Part shown: positions 29,531 through 38,186 of the stretch, piece after piece
How the letters are laid out: each line of letters opens with the position of its first letter
Numbering within the stretch: the stretch's first letter is position 1
From: CAVTJL01 sp963752325
GTDB taxonomy: Bacteria > Pseudomonadota > Alphaproteobacteria > Geminicoccales > Geminicoccaceae
Length of the DNA stretch: 64,000 nt
Direction: 5' to 3'
Assembly (NCBI GenBank): GCA_963752325.1
Contig: CAVVXU010000010.1
Coordinates: 620,001 to 684,000 of the forward strand
Notes under the pieces: model-generated
What the model saw: only the letters and a program-made list of their open reading frames with translations
Database searches by the model: none
What the model was told of the DNA's origin: nothing
Program-made: the position numbers and the translations under genes

Positions 29531-30313
29531 ATGATCGAGGCACCGGTCTTCAACCGCTACACGGCGGCCATCTGGTACCGCCATTTCCTCGTCTGGCGCG
29601 AGCTCTTCTGGTCGTCGATGGCGACCAACGTCTTCAATCCCGTGCTTTTTCTCTTCGCCTTCGGCTTCGGTCTGGGTGCGGTCGTCGGCACGCTGGATGG
29701 CGTCAGCTACCTCGCCTTCGTCGTGCCCGGCATGATGGCGCAGGCGGCCATGTTCGCGCCGAGCTTCGAGGCGACGGTCAGCGTCTATTCCCGCGTCAAC
29801 CTGCAGCGCACCTGGCACGCGATGCTGGCGACGCCGGTACAGCTTTCCGAGATCATCTGGGGCGAGATCGCCTGGGCCGCCTCGAAGGGCCTACTGGCGG
29901 GCCTTTGCGTGCTGGTCGTGGCCTGGCTCTGGGGCGGCGTGCTGTCGCCCGCCGGCGCCCTCTTGAGCCTGCCGGTCATCGTGCTCGCCTGCCTCGCCTT
30001 CGCGGCCTACGGCCTCTTCGCCACCTCGCTCGCCAGGCACTGGGAGTTCTTCAGCTACTTTTTCTCGTTCTGGGTGACGCCGATGTTTCTCTTCTGCGGC
30101 GTCTTCTTCGAGATCAGCCGCTTTCCCTACTATCTCCGGGCGATCGTCTGGCTCTTGCCGATGACGCACCTGATCGCGGTGATCCGCCCCTTGATGCTGG
30201 GCCACACGCTAGGCCCGGGCACCGCGGCGCTGCATATCCTCTATATCGCCATCACCGGCTGGCTCGCCGCGCACCTGGCGCAGCGCCGCTTTGCCCAGCG
30301 TCTGTTCGACTAG
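29531..30313 (+). CDS. ABC-2 type permease (NodJ-like)
   Basis: Inner-membrane permease of 260 residues with six predicted helices. It pairs with the ATPase four bases upstream. NodJ-like features are FNPVLFLFAFGFGLGAVVG, SYLAFVVPGMMAQAAMFAP, FEATVSVYSRVNLQRTWHAM, the conserved cytosolic loop LSEIIWGEIAWAASKG, and FFSYFFSFWVTPMFLFCGVF. The substrate is not known; export of a lipid-linked sugar or a drug are the two likely choices. tRNA-Arg follows 50 bases downstream. Confidence 0.9.
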   Translation: MIEAPVFNRYTAAIWYRHFLVWRELFWSSMATNVFNPVLFLFAFGFGLGAVVGTLDGVSYLAFVVPGMMAQAAMFAPSFEATVSVYSRVNLQRTWHAMLATPVQLSEIIWGEIAWAASKGLLAGLCVLVVAWLWGGVLSPAGALLSLPVIVLACLAFAAYGLFATSLARHWEFFSYFFSFWVTPMFLFCGVFFEISRFPYYLRAIVWLLPMTHLIAVIRPLMLGHTLGPGTAALHILYIAITGWLAAHLAQRRFAQRLFD

Positions 30314-30334
30314 CCGGCCCAGCCTTGCTATAAG
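30305..30334 (+). promoter_or_regulatory. Possible promoter for tRNA-Arg
   Basis: TATAAG at 30329-30334 lies 28 bases before the tRNA and is a fair -10 box. The -35 box (TTCGAC, 30305-30310, spacing 18) is poor. Confidence 0.3.
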
Positions 30335-30362
30335 CGCCAGCACGGCACCCAAAGCGCCCGCT

Positions 30363-30439
30363 GACCCCGTAGCTCAACCGGATAGAGCACCGGCCTTCTA
30401 AGCCGGGGGTTGCAGGTTCGAGCCCTGCCGGGGTCGCCA
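30363..30439 (+). tRNA. tRNA-Arg (anticodon UCU)
   Basis: A full cloverleaf folds: acceptor GACCCCG (30363-30369) with CGGGGTC, D arm GCTC/GAGC, anticodon stem CCGGC/GCCGG around loop CTTCTAA, a five-base variable loop, and T arm GCAGG/CCTGC with loop TTCGAGC. The anticodon TCT reads AGA and AGG arginine codons, rare in this GC-rich DNA. CCA is encoded (30437-30439). The sequence beyond it is less GC-rich and gene-poor, as is often seen where elements have inserted at tRNA genes, but no second copy of the tRNA 3' end was found. Confidence 0.97.
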
Positions 30440-30620
30440 GACGCCTTCCCGCGATGCCGCGGCGAGGAGCACGGAGCGCGCGGGCACAAGCTCATCGACC
30501 GCGGCGGCGTCGAGCAGAGCACGGGCACGTCGCAGCCCCGGGAGGTGCCGATGCCGACGTCGTATTTTCTACCCACATCCGCCTTGCTGCTCTCTCCTGA
30601 TGACATGCACGGGCTATGCC

Positions 30621-30647
30621 AGCCGGTCGACAACAATCCGACCGGCT
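30621..30647. repeat. Inverted repeat, 9-bp arms
   Basis: AGCCGGTCG (30621-30629) and CGACCGGCT (30639-30647) are perfect inverted copies with a 9-base AT-rich spacer. ACCGGTC recurs about 25 bases further on. It could be a protein-binding site or hairpin. Confidence 0.6.
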
Positions 30648-31367
30648 ATTTGACAATAAACCTTGCCACGACCGGTCAACTCGTCCGGCGTCCGACGTGG
30701 ATGTGGTCACGGCTTGACGGAGTGTCCTCTGTTGATCAATCGGCGCTTCGTCCGATCATGTGACCGAATAAGCTCCAATTGCGACACGCTACCGGAAGCG
30801 GCGAGCAGGATACAGCATCGCGGCCGCGGAACGTCTGACGACGCAAGAGGTTTCAGCCCGCACCAGCGGCTGTCGCGCGACAGCCGTCGACGATGCGAAG
30901 GTCGCGGCACCACGGACCGCTGTCCTCGGCAGCGTATGGGGCATGGAATACACCCGGCCGGACCGACGTCACGAGCCTGCCTCGTGCGTGGCACGATGTC
31001 TCGTCTTGACCTACGGGGCCAACGCGACGCCATCGCATCTGCACCGATGTACAACTCCGCTCGGATTTACGAATCAATAAGCCGGAAGACCTATCGTGAG
31101 CCGGTCGTAACTGGTCGAGGCCGCGAGGGCGACCCTGGCTTCGGTATCCAGTACACGAAAGACGATACCGCCGGCCCCGAGAGCATACCTGCTTCTGATC
31201 TATTCCTGGACCACGCCAGATGGGCGCCCGTTACAACAGCGAGTTCTCTTTCGACTGTTTCGAGATATCGACGCTCCGTCGTGACGACCTTCCGTGCAAG
31301 GCGACAAATCCAATCGTTGCCGCCGATGAGCGCGCACGACCAAACGCTATTTCGCGGCTGGCAAACA

Positions 31368-31408
31368 ATTTTTCTTGGTTTTTCTTGCAATTCCCGCGTA
31401 AGAAAAAT
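31368..31408. repeat. Inverted repeat, AT-rich arms, before the AbrB-type gene
   Basis: ATTTTTCTT (31368-31376) and AAGAAAAAT (31400-31408) are perfect inverted copies; the same TTTTTCTT unit is repeated just inside the left arm. AT-hook proteins bind AT-rich minor grooves, and the AbrB/AT-hook gene starts 119 bases on, so this may be its own control site. That is inference. Confidence 0.5.
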
Positions 31409-31526
31409 CCGAGGGCATGGCTTGGCATGGCCCACTGGCCGCACCAAGTGTGCTCGAAGGCTCGAGACAAGATCTGACCAGCGGCTCGAGCTTTCCCTTT
31501 GTTAATCAGCATCACAAGGATCCCGT

Positions 31527-31901
31527 ATGTCCAAGATCCGCATCCACTTCGATGGCTGGATTGCCTTGCCGGCAAGAGTTCGCCAGGCCCTTCGGCTCGA
31601 GGCGGGTGACGAGCTCGACGTCGAGACGCGGGACGGCGCGCTCGTTCTCAGCCCCGCGCGCGCCGCGCCAGCCGTTCCGGCCCCGGCGCCCGCGAAGACC
31701 GCCACAAAGCCTGTTGCGAAGAAGGCCGCTGCTGCAGAGCCTGCTCCCGCACCGGTCGCGGCTGCTGAGGAGACCCAGCCGGCACCGAAGAAGCGTGGTC
31801 GCCCGAGGAAGGTCGTGGCACCCTCACCGGCGCCCGCCCCGGTGAAGGCCCGCGGTCGCCGCAAGAGCGCCTCCGGCTCCTCGACCTCAGCCAGGGCCTA
31901 A
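31527..31901 (+). CDS. AbrB/MazE-type DNA-binding protein with Ala/Lys-rich AT-hook tail
   Basis: A 124-residue protein in two parts. Residues 1-45 (KIRIHFDGWIALPARVRQA, LRLEAGDELDVETRDGALVL) are a swapped-hairpin AbrB/MazE/SpoVT domain, which dimerises and binds DNA. The rest is Ala-, Pro- and Lys-rich, like the tails of histone H1-like proteins, with an AT-hook core KKRGRPRKV (about residues 88-96) and a second basic KARGRRKS. The whole is a plausible chromosomal architectural or regulatory protein. There is no toxin gene beside it, so a MazE-type antitoxin role is unlikely. ATG 31527 has AAGGA 8 bases upstream. It stands alone between two gene-poor regions. Confidence 0.85.
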   Translation: MSKIRIHFDGWIALPARVRQALRLEAGDELDVETRDGALVLSPARAAPAVPAPAPAKTATKPVAKKAAAAEPAPAPVAAAEETQPAPKKRGRPRKVVAPSPAPAPVKARGRRKSASGSSTSARA

Positions 31902-32648
31902 AGGGTACCGAGCCGGCGCCGACGACCGGCGTCCGGCTCTCTCCCTCCAGTCCCGGATCGAGCTTTCGCCGAGGAAGCCTGGGCGGCGTTCTATTGCCCA
32001 TCCAGCACCGGGACCGGTGTTCGGCGGGCCGCTCGATTTGCCGTCGACTTGTCGTCGATGTATCCTCCGCACCGGCCCGTCGAGTCTCCGACGCCAGGAA
32101 GAGACTTGGCCAGGGGCAGCATTGAAGGCGGTCGCCCGCCGATCTGCGCAGCTGGGCGCCGCGTGCCGTCAGGAATGCGGACGTCGCCACCTACCGACAG
32201 CCGAGTAAAAGAGCAGGTGGTCGGCGCAGCTCGACCTGTCACGAGCGCTGCTCGATTTCACCGGTGCCATCGAGCATCTGATGTCTCCGCCGAGCTTGCG
32301 CCCGCCTCGGCTCCGCTCCTGCCGCAGCGGTAGCGGAGCCGAGGCGGCCCGCGCCGTTCACGACGCCGGCATTTCCGGCATCGATCCCGGAGCCCGACTT
32401 CCCGAGCTCGGCACGTCGTCGAGCCAATGCAGCCTGCCCCGGTCGGGCGCCTCTCCAAGACGGTCTACGCGGAGACGGACCGATTCGCCACGCCACACCG
32501 TCGCCGCGAGCGATCTTTCCTTTTGATCGTGACAGTCGAGGCGGGAGGTCTCAACTGGACCCGAGCAGCGCACAACGGGTCCGTAGGATCAATATTGCCC
32601 AATCATTGATGCTGGGCGATGTTCGACACGCTCCCTCGTGCACGCGCC
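31902..32648. other. Region without a recognisable gene
   Basis: About 750 bases between the AbrB-type gene and the PhyH gene. Short open frames occur on both strands, but none has a ribosome site plus a familiar sequence. GC is somewhat lower than the flanks. Nothing definite is seen. Confidence 0.5.
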
Positions 32649-33524
32649 TCAGTTCCACCAGCTGTTGCCATGACGCTTGGGCATCCGACCCGCCTCGGCA
32701 CCGTCGGTCAGCGGCTCGATGTCGAGCAGAAAGCGCTGGGCGGGGCCCATCCGCTCGTAGAGCTCCTTCGTCAGATAGTCGCGCTGGTAGAGCTGTTGCG
32801 GGAGGTCGCGGCGCGTGTAGGTGAGGTGCAGGACGCGACGGCGGGCACCACTGTCGTTGCGCGTGCCGCCGTGCCAGATCGAGGAGTTGATGATGACAAC
32901 CGAGCCCGCGGGCGCCGTGACCAGAGCCTCGCCAGGATAGGGTGCGGCCAGATCCGAGGGCACCCGCGCCTCCTCCTCCGGCGTGAGCGGCGTGGGCTGC
33001 CAGTCGGCGCGGTTCACGTGCGGCACGTTCATCGGCGGCCAGCGATGCGAGCCCGGCACGACACGGGTGGGGCCGTTGTCGCGCGTCATGTCGTCGAACA
33101 GGATCAGGCCATTGGTGACCCACCAGTCGTCGGCGAACTTCTTCGGCACGTCGCAATGCAGGTCCTGATGGCCGCTGCCCTTGGCAGGCTCGCGCAGGTT
33201 GGCGCCGTGCAGCTTGAACTCGCCCAGCATCCAATGCGAGGCGGCGAGCAGCTCGGCGCAGGCGAGGCAGTCATCGTAGGCGTCGGTCTTGTTGAAGATG
33301 TTGGAGACCCTGGGTGCCCCGGGCTCGACATGGACCTCGTGACCGCCGCGCTCGCCCTCGGCCGCGTGCAGGCGGTCGAACGCCTCGGCCATGCGTCGGC
33401 ACGCCGCCGGTGAATAGACGCCCTCGATGATGATGAAACCGTCGCGGTCGAGCGCCTGGAGCTGCTCCGTGTCCAGGATGCCGTCGCCCATGCCCAGCTC
33501 GCGCAGGGCCTGCTTGGTGTACAT
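32649..33524 (-). CDS. Phytanoyl-CoA dioxygenase family (PhyH) Fe(II)/2-oxoglutarate oxygenase
   Basis: A 291-residue non-haem iron oxygenase that uses 2-oxoglutarate and O2 to hydroxylate an unknown substrate. The fold starts at LDRDGFIIIEGVYSPAACRR. The iron triad is His and Asp in GHQDLHCDVP (about residues 128-132) and the far His in INSSIWHGGT (about 228). The Arg ten or so residues later (RRRVLHLTY) would hold 2-oxoglutarate. WWVTNGLILFDDMTRDNGPT and VVPGSHRWPP are typical of PhyH. ATG 33524 has GAGG upstream; the frame is open further but unlike the family. No clear partner gene is adjacent. Confidence 0.9.
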   Translation of the reverse strand: MYTKQALRELGMGDGILDTEQLQALDRDGFIIIEGVYSPAACRRMAEAFDRLHAAEGERGGHEVHVEPGAPRVSNIFNKTDAYDDCLACAELLAASHWMLGEFKLHGANLREPAKGSGHQDLHCDVPKKFADDWWVTNGLILFDDMTRDNGPTRVVPGSHRWPPMNVPHVNRADWQPTPLTPEEEARVPSDLAAPYPGEALVTAPAGSVVIINSSIWHGGTRNDSGARRRVLHLTYTRRDLPQQLYQRDYLTKELYERMGPAQRFLLDIEPLTDGAEAGRMPKRHGNSWWN

Positions 33525-33957
33525 GCCTCGGATTCCTCCCTGGTATGAGATCATTCTTGGCGACCCCAGGGACCCGGTCAAGCGTGTCCGGAACCGCTTG
33601 CCCGGCCCGCGGCCTGGCCCTGGGAGGAAGCCATGCTGCGCGCACGAGCCGTCGCCATGGTCAAGCGCTCCCGTCCCTCGGGGGTGCACACCGCGCGCGT
33701 AGCGCGCGGCATTTCTCCACAGCCCGCCATCCCGAACGGGCATTTCTGGTCGATACCCCTCCGGCCACGAGGAACATCGACATGGCATCGTCTTCAGACG
33801 CCAGCGACGTCCCGAACCCCATCGACTTTCACGACCCAGCCCGGGCGCGCCCATCGGCCGAGAGCACGGTCGCGCGGCGCGCCATGCTGCCTCCGCCAAG
33901 CGCCGTGGTGAACAAAAACGAAAAAAGGCCTTCCTGGCATCGCGTCGCGGCGGCGAT
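33525..33957. other. Intergenic region with a possible methyltransferase remnant
   Basis: No full gene. From ATG 33782 on the plus strand, MASSSDASDVPNPIDFHDPA followed by RARPSAESTVARRAMLP vaguely resembles the N-terminus of SAM-dependent methyltransferases that begin with a DFxDPxxAR motif. The frame then runs into arfB on the other strand. It may be a relic; support is weak. Confidence 0.3.
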
Positions 33958-34380
33958 CTACTCGTCGCGCGCCGGCCTTGTTCTTTGGGCTTTAGTCGTG
34001 GCGCGCCTGGTCTTGGCCTCGAGGCGGCGGCGGCGGGAGGCGGCGGTGGGCCGGGTCTTCTTGCGCGGCGTCGGCGGGATGGCGGCCTCGCGGATCAGGG
34101 CCACGAGGCGCTCCTGCGCGTCGGCACGGTTGCGCTCCTGGGTGCGATGGCGCTGGGCGTTGATCACGAGCACGCCCTCCTGGGTCAGCCGGTGGCCGGC
34201 GCGGCGCTCGAGGCGCTCGCGCACCGCTTCCGGCAGCGAAGGCGAGCGGCGCACGTCGAAGCGAAGCTGGACCGCCGTCGCCAGCTTGTTGACGTTCTGC
34301 CCGCCCGGGCCCGAGGCGCGCACGAAGGTCTCCTCGAGCTCGCTCTCGTCGATGGCCAAGTGGTCGGTGATTCGGATCAT
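33958..34380 (-). CDS. arfB: Alternative ribosome-rescue factor / peptidyl-tRNA hydrolase
   Basis: A 140-residue protein that frees ribosomes stalled on mRNA without a stop codon by hydrolysing peptidyl-tRNA. The catalytic motif is SGPGGQNVNKLATAVQLRFD (GGQ about residues 26-28). The start RITDHLAIDESELEETFVRA matches the family. A basic tail (RKKTRPTAASRRRRLEAKTR and following) lies in the mRNA channel of the ribosome in E. coli ArfB. ATG 34380 is used, as homology begins there. It is divergent from the serralysin gene. Confidence 0.93.
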   Translation of the reverse strand: MIRITDHLAIDESELEETFVRASGPGGQNVNKLATAVQLRFDVRRSPSLPEAVRERLERRAGHRLTQEGVLVINAQRHRTQERNRADAQERLVALIREAAIPPTPRKKTRPTAASRRRRLEAKTRRATTKAQRTRPARDE

Positions 34381-34494
34381 GGGCCCGAGCATAGCGGCCT
34401 CGGCGGCACTGGGCGAGCCGGCCTTCCAGCCCGGCCCCGGCGCGTGCTAGCATGAGACTGGCGGTTGACGACCTTGGCCAGCGGAGCAGCCGGG

Positions 34495-35853
34495 ATGCCG
34501 ACGACGCGGGAAAGGGAAGTGTCGACCGCCAGCGTGGCGCCTTCGGGCTCCGGCGCTTGGTCGGCGGTGCCGGACAGCGGCGTCCAGGAGGCGGACAGCC
34601 TGCTCGACGGCGTCAAGTGGGGCGGCGGGGTCGGCACAGGCGCCACCATCACCTACAGCTTTCCGGGTTACGGCGCCGTCTGGCCCTCTGGCTATAGTTA
34701 CGACAACGAGCCCTTGCACGGCTTCTCGCCCCTGGACGCGGACCAGCAGGCGGCGGTGCGCACGGCGCTCCATGCCTGGTCCAGCCTCGCCAACATCGCC
34801 TTCGTCGAGGTCGCGGACACGAGCGGCAGCGTGGGTGCCATCCGCTTCGGCCAGAGCGACGCGGTCCCGACGGCGCAGGCCTACCCGCCTGGCGGCAGCG
34901 CCTCGTCGGGCGACGTATGGCTGGGGCCGGACATCGCGGCCAAGGGCGACTACGCGCCCGGCACCTACGACAACGCCACGCTGATGCACGAGATCGGCCA
35001 CGCCCTCGGCCTCAAGCACCCGTTCGAGGACAGCGGCTCGGGCGTGGTGCTGCCCTCCTCCGAGGATTGGCTCGGCACTTCCCTCATGACCTACCGCACC
35101 TCGGAGGGCGGGCCGATCGGGGGCGCCTACAATATCGACTTCTTCCCGACGACACCAATGCAGTACGACATCCAGGCGATCCAGTATCTCTATGGCGCCA
35201 ACCCGTCGATCCACGCCGGCAACACCACCTACAGCTGGAGCCCGGGCCAGCAGATCCTCGAGACCATCGTCGACAGCGGCGGCACCGACACGATCGACTG
35301 GTCGAACCAGAAGTCGGCGTCGGCGATCGACCTCGAGCCCGGCAGCTGGAGCGATCTCGGTCAGCCCTATCACTATCCCGGCGGCAGCTACAAGACGACG
35401 CTCTTCATCGAGAGCGGCACGCTGATCGAGAACGCCAAGGGCGGCAGCGGCAAGGACGTCATCCACGGCAACGACCTGGCGAACCTCATCGAGGGCGGTG
35501 CCGGCAACGACAAGCTCTTTGGCGGCGACGGTAACGACACCCTGATGCCCGGCCCCGGCAACGACAAGGTCTACGGCGAGGGCGGCAACGACACCGTCGT
35601 CTTCCACGGCGACCTCGCCGCCTTCGCGGTGATGGCGAAAAAAAGCTACGTGCAGGTGGCCGAGACGGACCATGCGCCGGGCGGCGAGGGGAAGGACAAG
35701 ATCTATACGGCCGAGATCCTGCAGTTCGACGACGGCAGCATCAGGATCGGCGCCGACGCGCACGGCCGCCCGGCTCTTCTCGGTGCCGCGGCGAGCATGG
35801 CGACGGCGACCGACCTCGATCACATCGTCGCGAAGGAAACGCATGTGGGGTGA
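34495..35853 (+). CDS. Serralysin-type M10 metalloprotease with RTX repeats
   Basis: A 452-residue secreted zinc protease. The catalytic site is LMHEIGHALGLKHPFED (HExxHxxGxxH, about residues 164-174) with the Met-turn SLMTYR downstream. IAFVEVADT and IRFGQS in the N-terminal half match the serralysin fold. The C-terminal half has a Ca2+-binding beta roll: GGSGKDVIHGND, GGAGNDKLFGGDGNDTL, GPGNDKVYGEGGNDT. There is no N-terminal signal, as expected for export by a type I (ABC/HlyD/TolC) system through a C-terminal signal. No such transporter genes and no inhibitor gene are in the window. ATG 34495 is the most likely start; an earlier in-frame ATG at 34465 is possible. Confidence 0.92.
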   Translation: MPTTREREVSTASVAPSGSGAWSAVPDSGVQEADSLLDGVKWGGGVGTGATITYSFPGYGAVWPSGYSYDNEPLHGFSPLDADQQAAVRTALHAWSSLANIAFVEVADTSGSVGAIRFGQSDAVPTAQAYPPGGSASSGDVWLGPDIAAKGDYAPGTYDNATLMHEIGHALGLKHPFEDSGSGVVLPSSEDWLGTSLMTYRTSEGGPIGGAYNIDFFPTTPMQYDIQAIQYLYGANPSIHAGNTTYSWSPGQQILETIVDSGGTDTIDWSNQKSASAIDLEPGSWSDLGQPYHYPGGSYKTTLFIESGTLIENAKGGSGKDVIHGNDLANLIEGGAGNDKLFGGDGNDTLMPGPGNDKVYGEGGNDTVVFHGDLAAFAVMAKKSYVQVAETDHAPGGEGKDKIYTAEILQFDDGSIRIGADAHGRPALLGAAASMATATDLDHIVAKETHVG

Positions 35854-35982
35854 GGGGGCGAGTGAATTGCCGGGGCTTTGGATTGAGGTGGACACTGTCG
35901 GCGCGGATTCGACTTGCCTCAGATCCTCAGCTCTCTTCGGAATGAGGAGACGTCGGCGACGCTCGTAGCATCGAGCTGCCTG

Positions 35983-38025
35983 TCACTTTGGCTTAGAGGC
36001 TTCTGTCGCGGCACCGCTGCTGGCGAGGTCCGCAAGGGACTTTCGGTCATAGTCGCTGAGTTGGGCGAAGCCCGGACATTGGCCCTCACTAGCTCTGGCT
36101 TTTGCCGAACGTGCGAACGCGGGCCATCGGCGAGCAGGATCGCCTTCGCCGTCAGCCCGAGCGCTGAGCAGGAGACCGTGAGCGATCCAGCGATCGGAAC
36201 AGAATAGAGGCACGAGCGCGTCGTTGAGCGCGGAAGCGTGGGCATCCGTGCCGATAGTGTGCGGTAGCAGATCTCGAACGGCAGCGTCGCCTCCATCGGT
36301 GAGCGCGTCTTTCCAACGAGCCTCGTCCACGACGGGAGCAACCCAGGGGTTGGGGACGGTATTGAGCCGTTCCATGAGGACGCGCTTCACGCGTTCGGCA
36401 AGCTCCGGATCGTCGATGCCGCGGACCGCCTCGTCAATCACTGCCGGGCCATCCTCGGCCGCGTCCCGCGAGGATCGGTGAGGGAAAGGTCAGTTCTGGC
36501 GGTAATCCGTGCACGCCAGAGATTCGTACGCCGTATGTCAGCGCCCTGCAGCGAGGCGCCGACGAGGCTGGCACCCTGCAACGAGGCGCGGTAGAGGCTC
36601 GCGCCCTGCAGAGAGACCCCGTCGAGGCTCGCGCCCTGCAGAGAAGCGCGGTGGAGGCTGGCGCCCTGTAGAGAAGCACCGTCAAGGCGGGCACCCTGGA
36701 GCGAGGCGCCGTCGAGGTGGGCGCCCTGTAAAGAGGCGCCGTCGAGGCGGGCGCTCTGCAGCGAGGCGCGGATGAGGCGGGCACCCTGTAGAGAGGCACC
36801 GGAAGAGGCTGGCGCCCCGCAGAGAGGCACGGAAGAGGCTGGCGCCCTGCAGCTTGGCGTCATCGAGGTTGGCGCCTTGTAGTGACGCGTAGACGAGGCG
36901 GGCGCCCTGAAGCGAGGCGCCCGACATGAACGCCTTCGCCAGGTCGGTGCCAGAGAGGTTTGACCCTTCGAGATGGGTATTACTGTCGAGCACCAGACCC
37001 GGCATCCGGGATCCCGAAAGATCGGCACGTCGCAGGTTGCGGCCGCTCAGGTTTAGCGGGTCGGCCAGGGCCTTGTCGAGGAAGGCCGCGAGCTGCGCGT
37101 CGTCTTCCTTACCTTCTTTCGCCCTCGCGAGGAACGCCGCCATAACCTGCGGCGATGGCTCGCGCTCCATGAGGACCTTGTTGGTCACGACGAGGCGGCT
37201 GTAGCAATACTCGAATGTAGAGATCAGTGTATGGCGCTCGGACTCCACTGAATGAACGGGCGGCGGCTCACATCCCGCCCAATCCGCGAAGGTGGACGGA
37301 AGGTAGACGCTGCCACTCGGAGCCTCCGCCCATCGCATCCAGGGATGACGCTGATCGAGCATCATCAGAGCGGCCAAAAGCACCACGCCGATCGTGCCGA
37401 CGGCGCCGGCGAGGGTTCCGGGCAGAGATCGCGTCGGCCCATTCACTTCCGGCCATATGAACCAAATGAGCATCAGGTCGGCCGCGAGAGAGACGGCATG
37501 GAGCCCCGTGATGAAGGCATCCTGGTAGGGCAGGAAGCGAAGCTGTATCCACAGGAACAGGGCAACCGGCAGACCAACATAGATGGTCCAGTTGATTGCC
37601 GCCGAGAGAGCGCGCTCGATGACACGGCTAAGGAACCCGGCACGCCATTCAACAAACGGAAAAGCGGCTACGAGGCCACGCTGGTAGCGGCGCTCGACGC
37701 CAGGTAGGCGGTCGATCTCGCGGTTGAGGGCATCGATGCGCCGGGACAGGGAGACCATGGCTCCCATGAGCCAAGCGTGCAGCACGAGGAACAGGATCGG
37801 CGCCGCGCGGTAGAACCAGAGCAGATCGACGCCGACATTGAGGATCGGCATCTGGATCGTACCGCCGACGAGCAGCATCCTGTGCGTCGTGGTGGCGCCG
37901 GTGATGCCGATATAGAGCCCCACCGTCAGCATCAGGAAGGTGAGCTGGCGCGCCTGGCCCGCGGCCTCGTCCACGGCCTTGCGCAGCTCGCCCAGCCGCG
38001 CCGTCCTGTCGTCCGTCACTGACAC
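35983..38025 (-). pseudogene. Membrane pentapeptide-repeat protein, two frameshifts
   Basis: One gene of about 680 codons. From ATG 38025, residues 1-225 hold four or five membrane helices (FLMLTVGLYIGITGA, RAAPILFLVLHAWLMGAMVS, NWTIYVGLPVALFLWIQLRF and others). There follows a soluble part, then from about 340 a pentapeptide array (NLSGRNLRRADLSGS, then units such as ASLQG-ARLDG). These repeats fold into a right-handed four-sided beta helix. The last part, in a third phase (AVIDEAVRGIDDPELAERV to the stop at 35983), is helical. One extra C at 36799-36800 breaks the first frame inside the array; a second shift (one base lost) lies near 36470. Both sides are well conserved, so the gene may be whole in the cell. 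Function unknown; such proteins may anchor or sense at the membrane. Confidence 0.7.
36541..36920 (-). repeat. Tandem 30-bp repeat coding for pentapeptide pairs
   Basis: About twelve units of 30 bases, each with a GCGCCCTGCAGAGA-like core and a GAGGCTG end, coding two pentapeptides per unit on the minus strand. One unit (36781-36811) has 31 bases: CACC where its neighbour has CAC. That extra C explains the frameshift. Confidence 0.85.
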
Positions 38026-38186
38026 GCCCGCCCCCGCAAGCGGCTTCTGCGGCGAGACTGAGCCTGGATCGGGCCGTGGTCAATCGAGCACCAGGGCGAG
38101 GCCTCCGGGCTGCCCCGCATCCGCGCCGCCCTTGACCCCGCGCCCCCGCCGCCGCATCCCTGCGGCCGGGCAGCGGGGGGACGGTC

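Larger units (their letters stand above)
30440..31526. other. Gene-poor region of lower GC after tRNA-Arg
   Basis: No open frame here has a recognisable product, a good ribosome site or normal codon use; the longest (30663-31505) has no sensible composition. GC is clearly lower than in the flanks. The region holds two clean inverted repeats (30621-30647 and 31368-31408). It could be the remains of an element inserted at the tRNA, or a long regulatory region for the AbrB-type gene that follows. Confidence 0.5.

Noticed and set aside
28627..30313. Nodulation (nod) locus
   Set aside because: The ATPase and permease resemble NodI and NodJ, but no nodABC or other nod genes are present, so the function is left as a general exporter.
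30663..31505. 280-residue open frame in the gene-poor region after tRNA-Arg
   Set aside because: Composition unlike a protein, no ribosome site, no family features; long open frames arise by chance in this DNA.
31527..31901. MazE-type antitoxin of a toxin-antitoxin pair
   Set aside because: No toxin gene lies on either side, and the long AT-hook tail fits an architectural protein better.
30363..32648. Genomic island bounded by a duplicated tRNA end
   Set aside because: No integrase and no second copy of the tRNA 3' end could be found by eye, so an island is not claimed.
36541..36920. Regular 30-bp repeats, at first sight CRISPR-like
   Set aside because: There are no unique spacers; the units are continuous and code pentapeptide pairs in frame.
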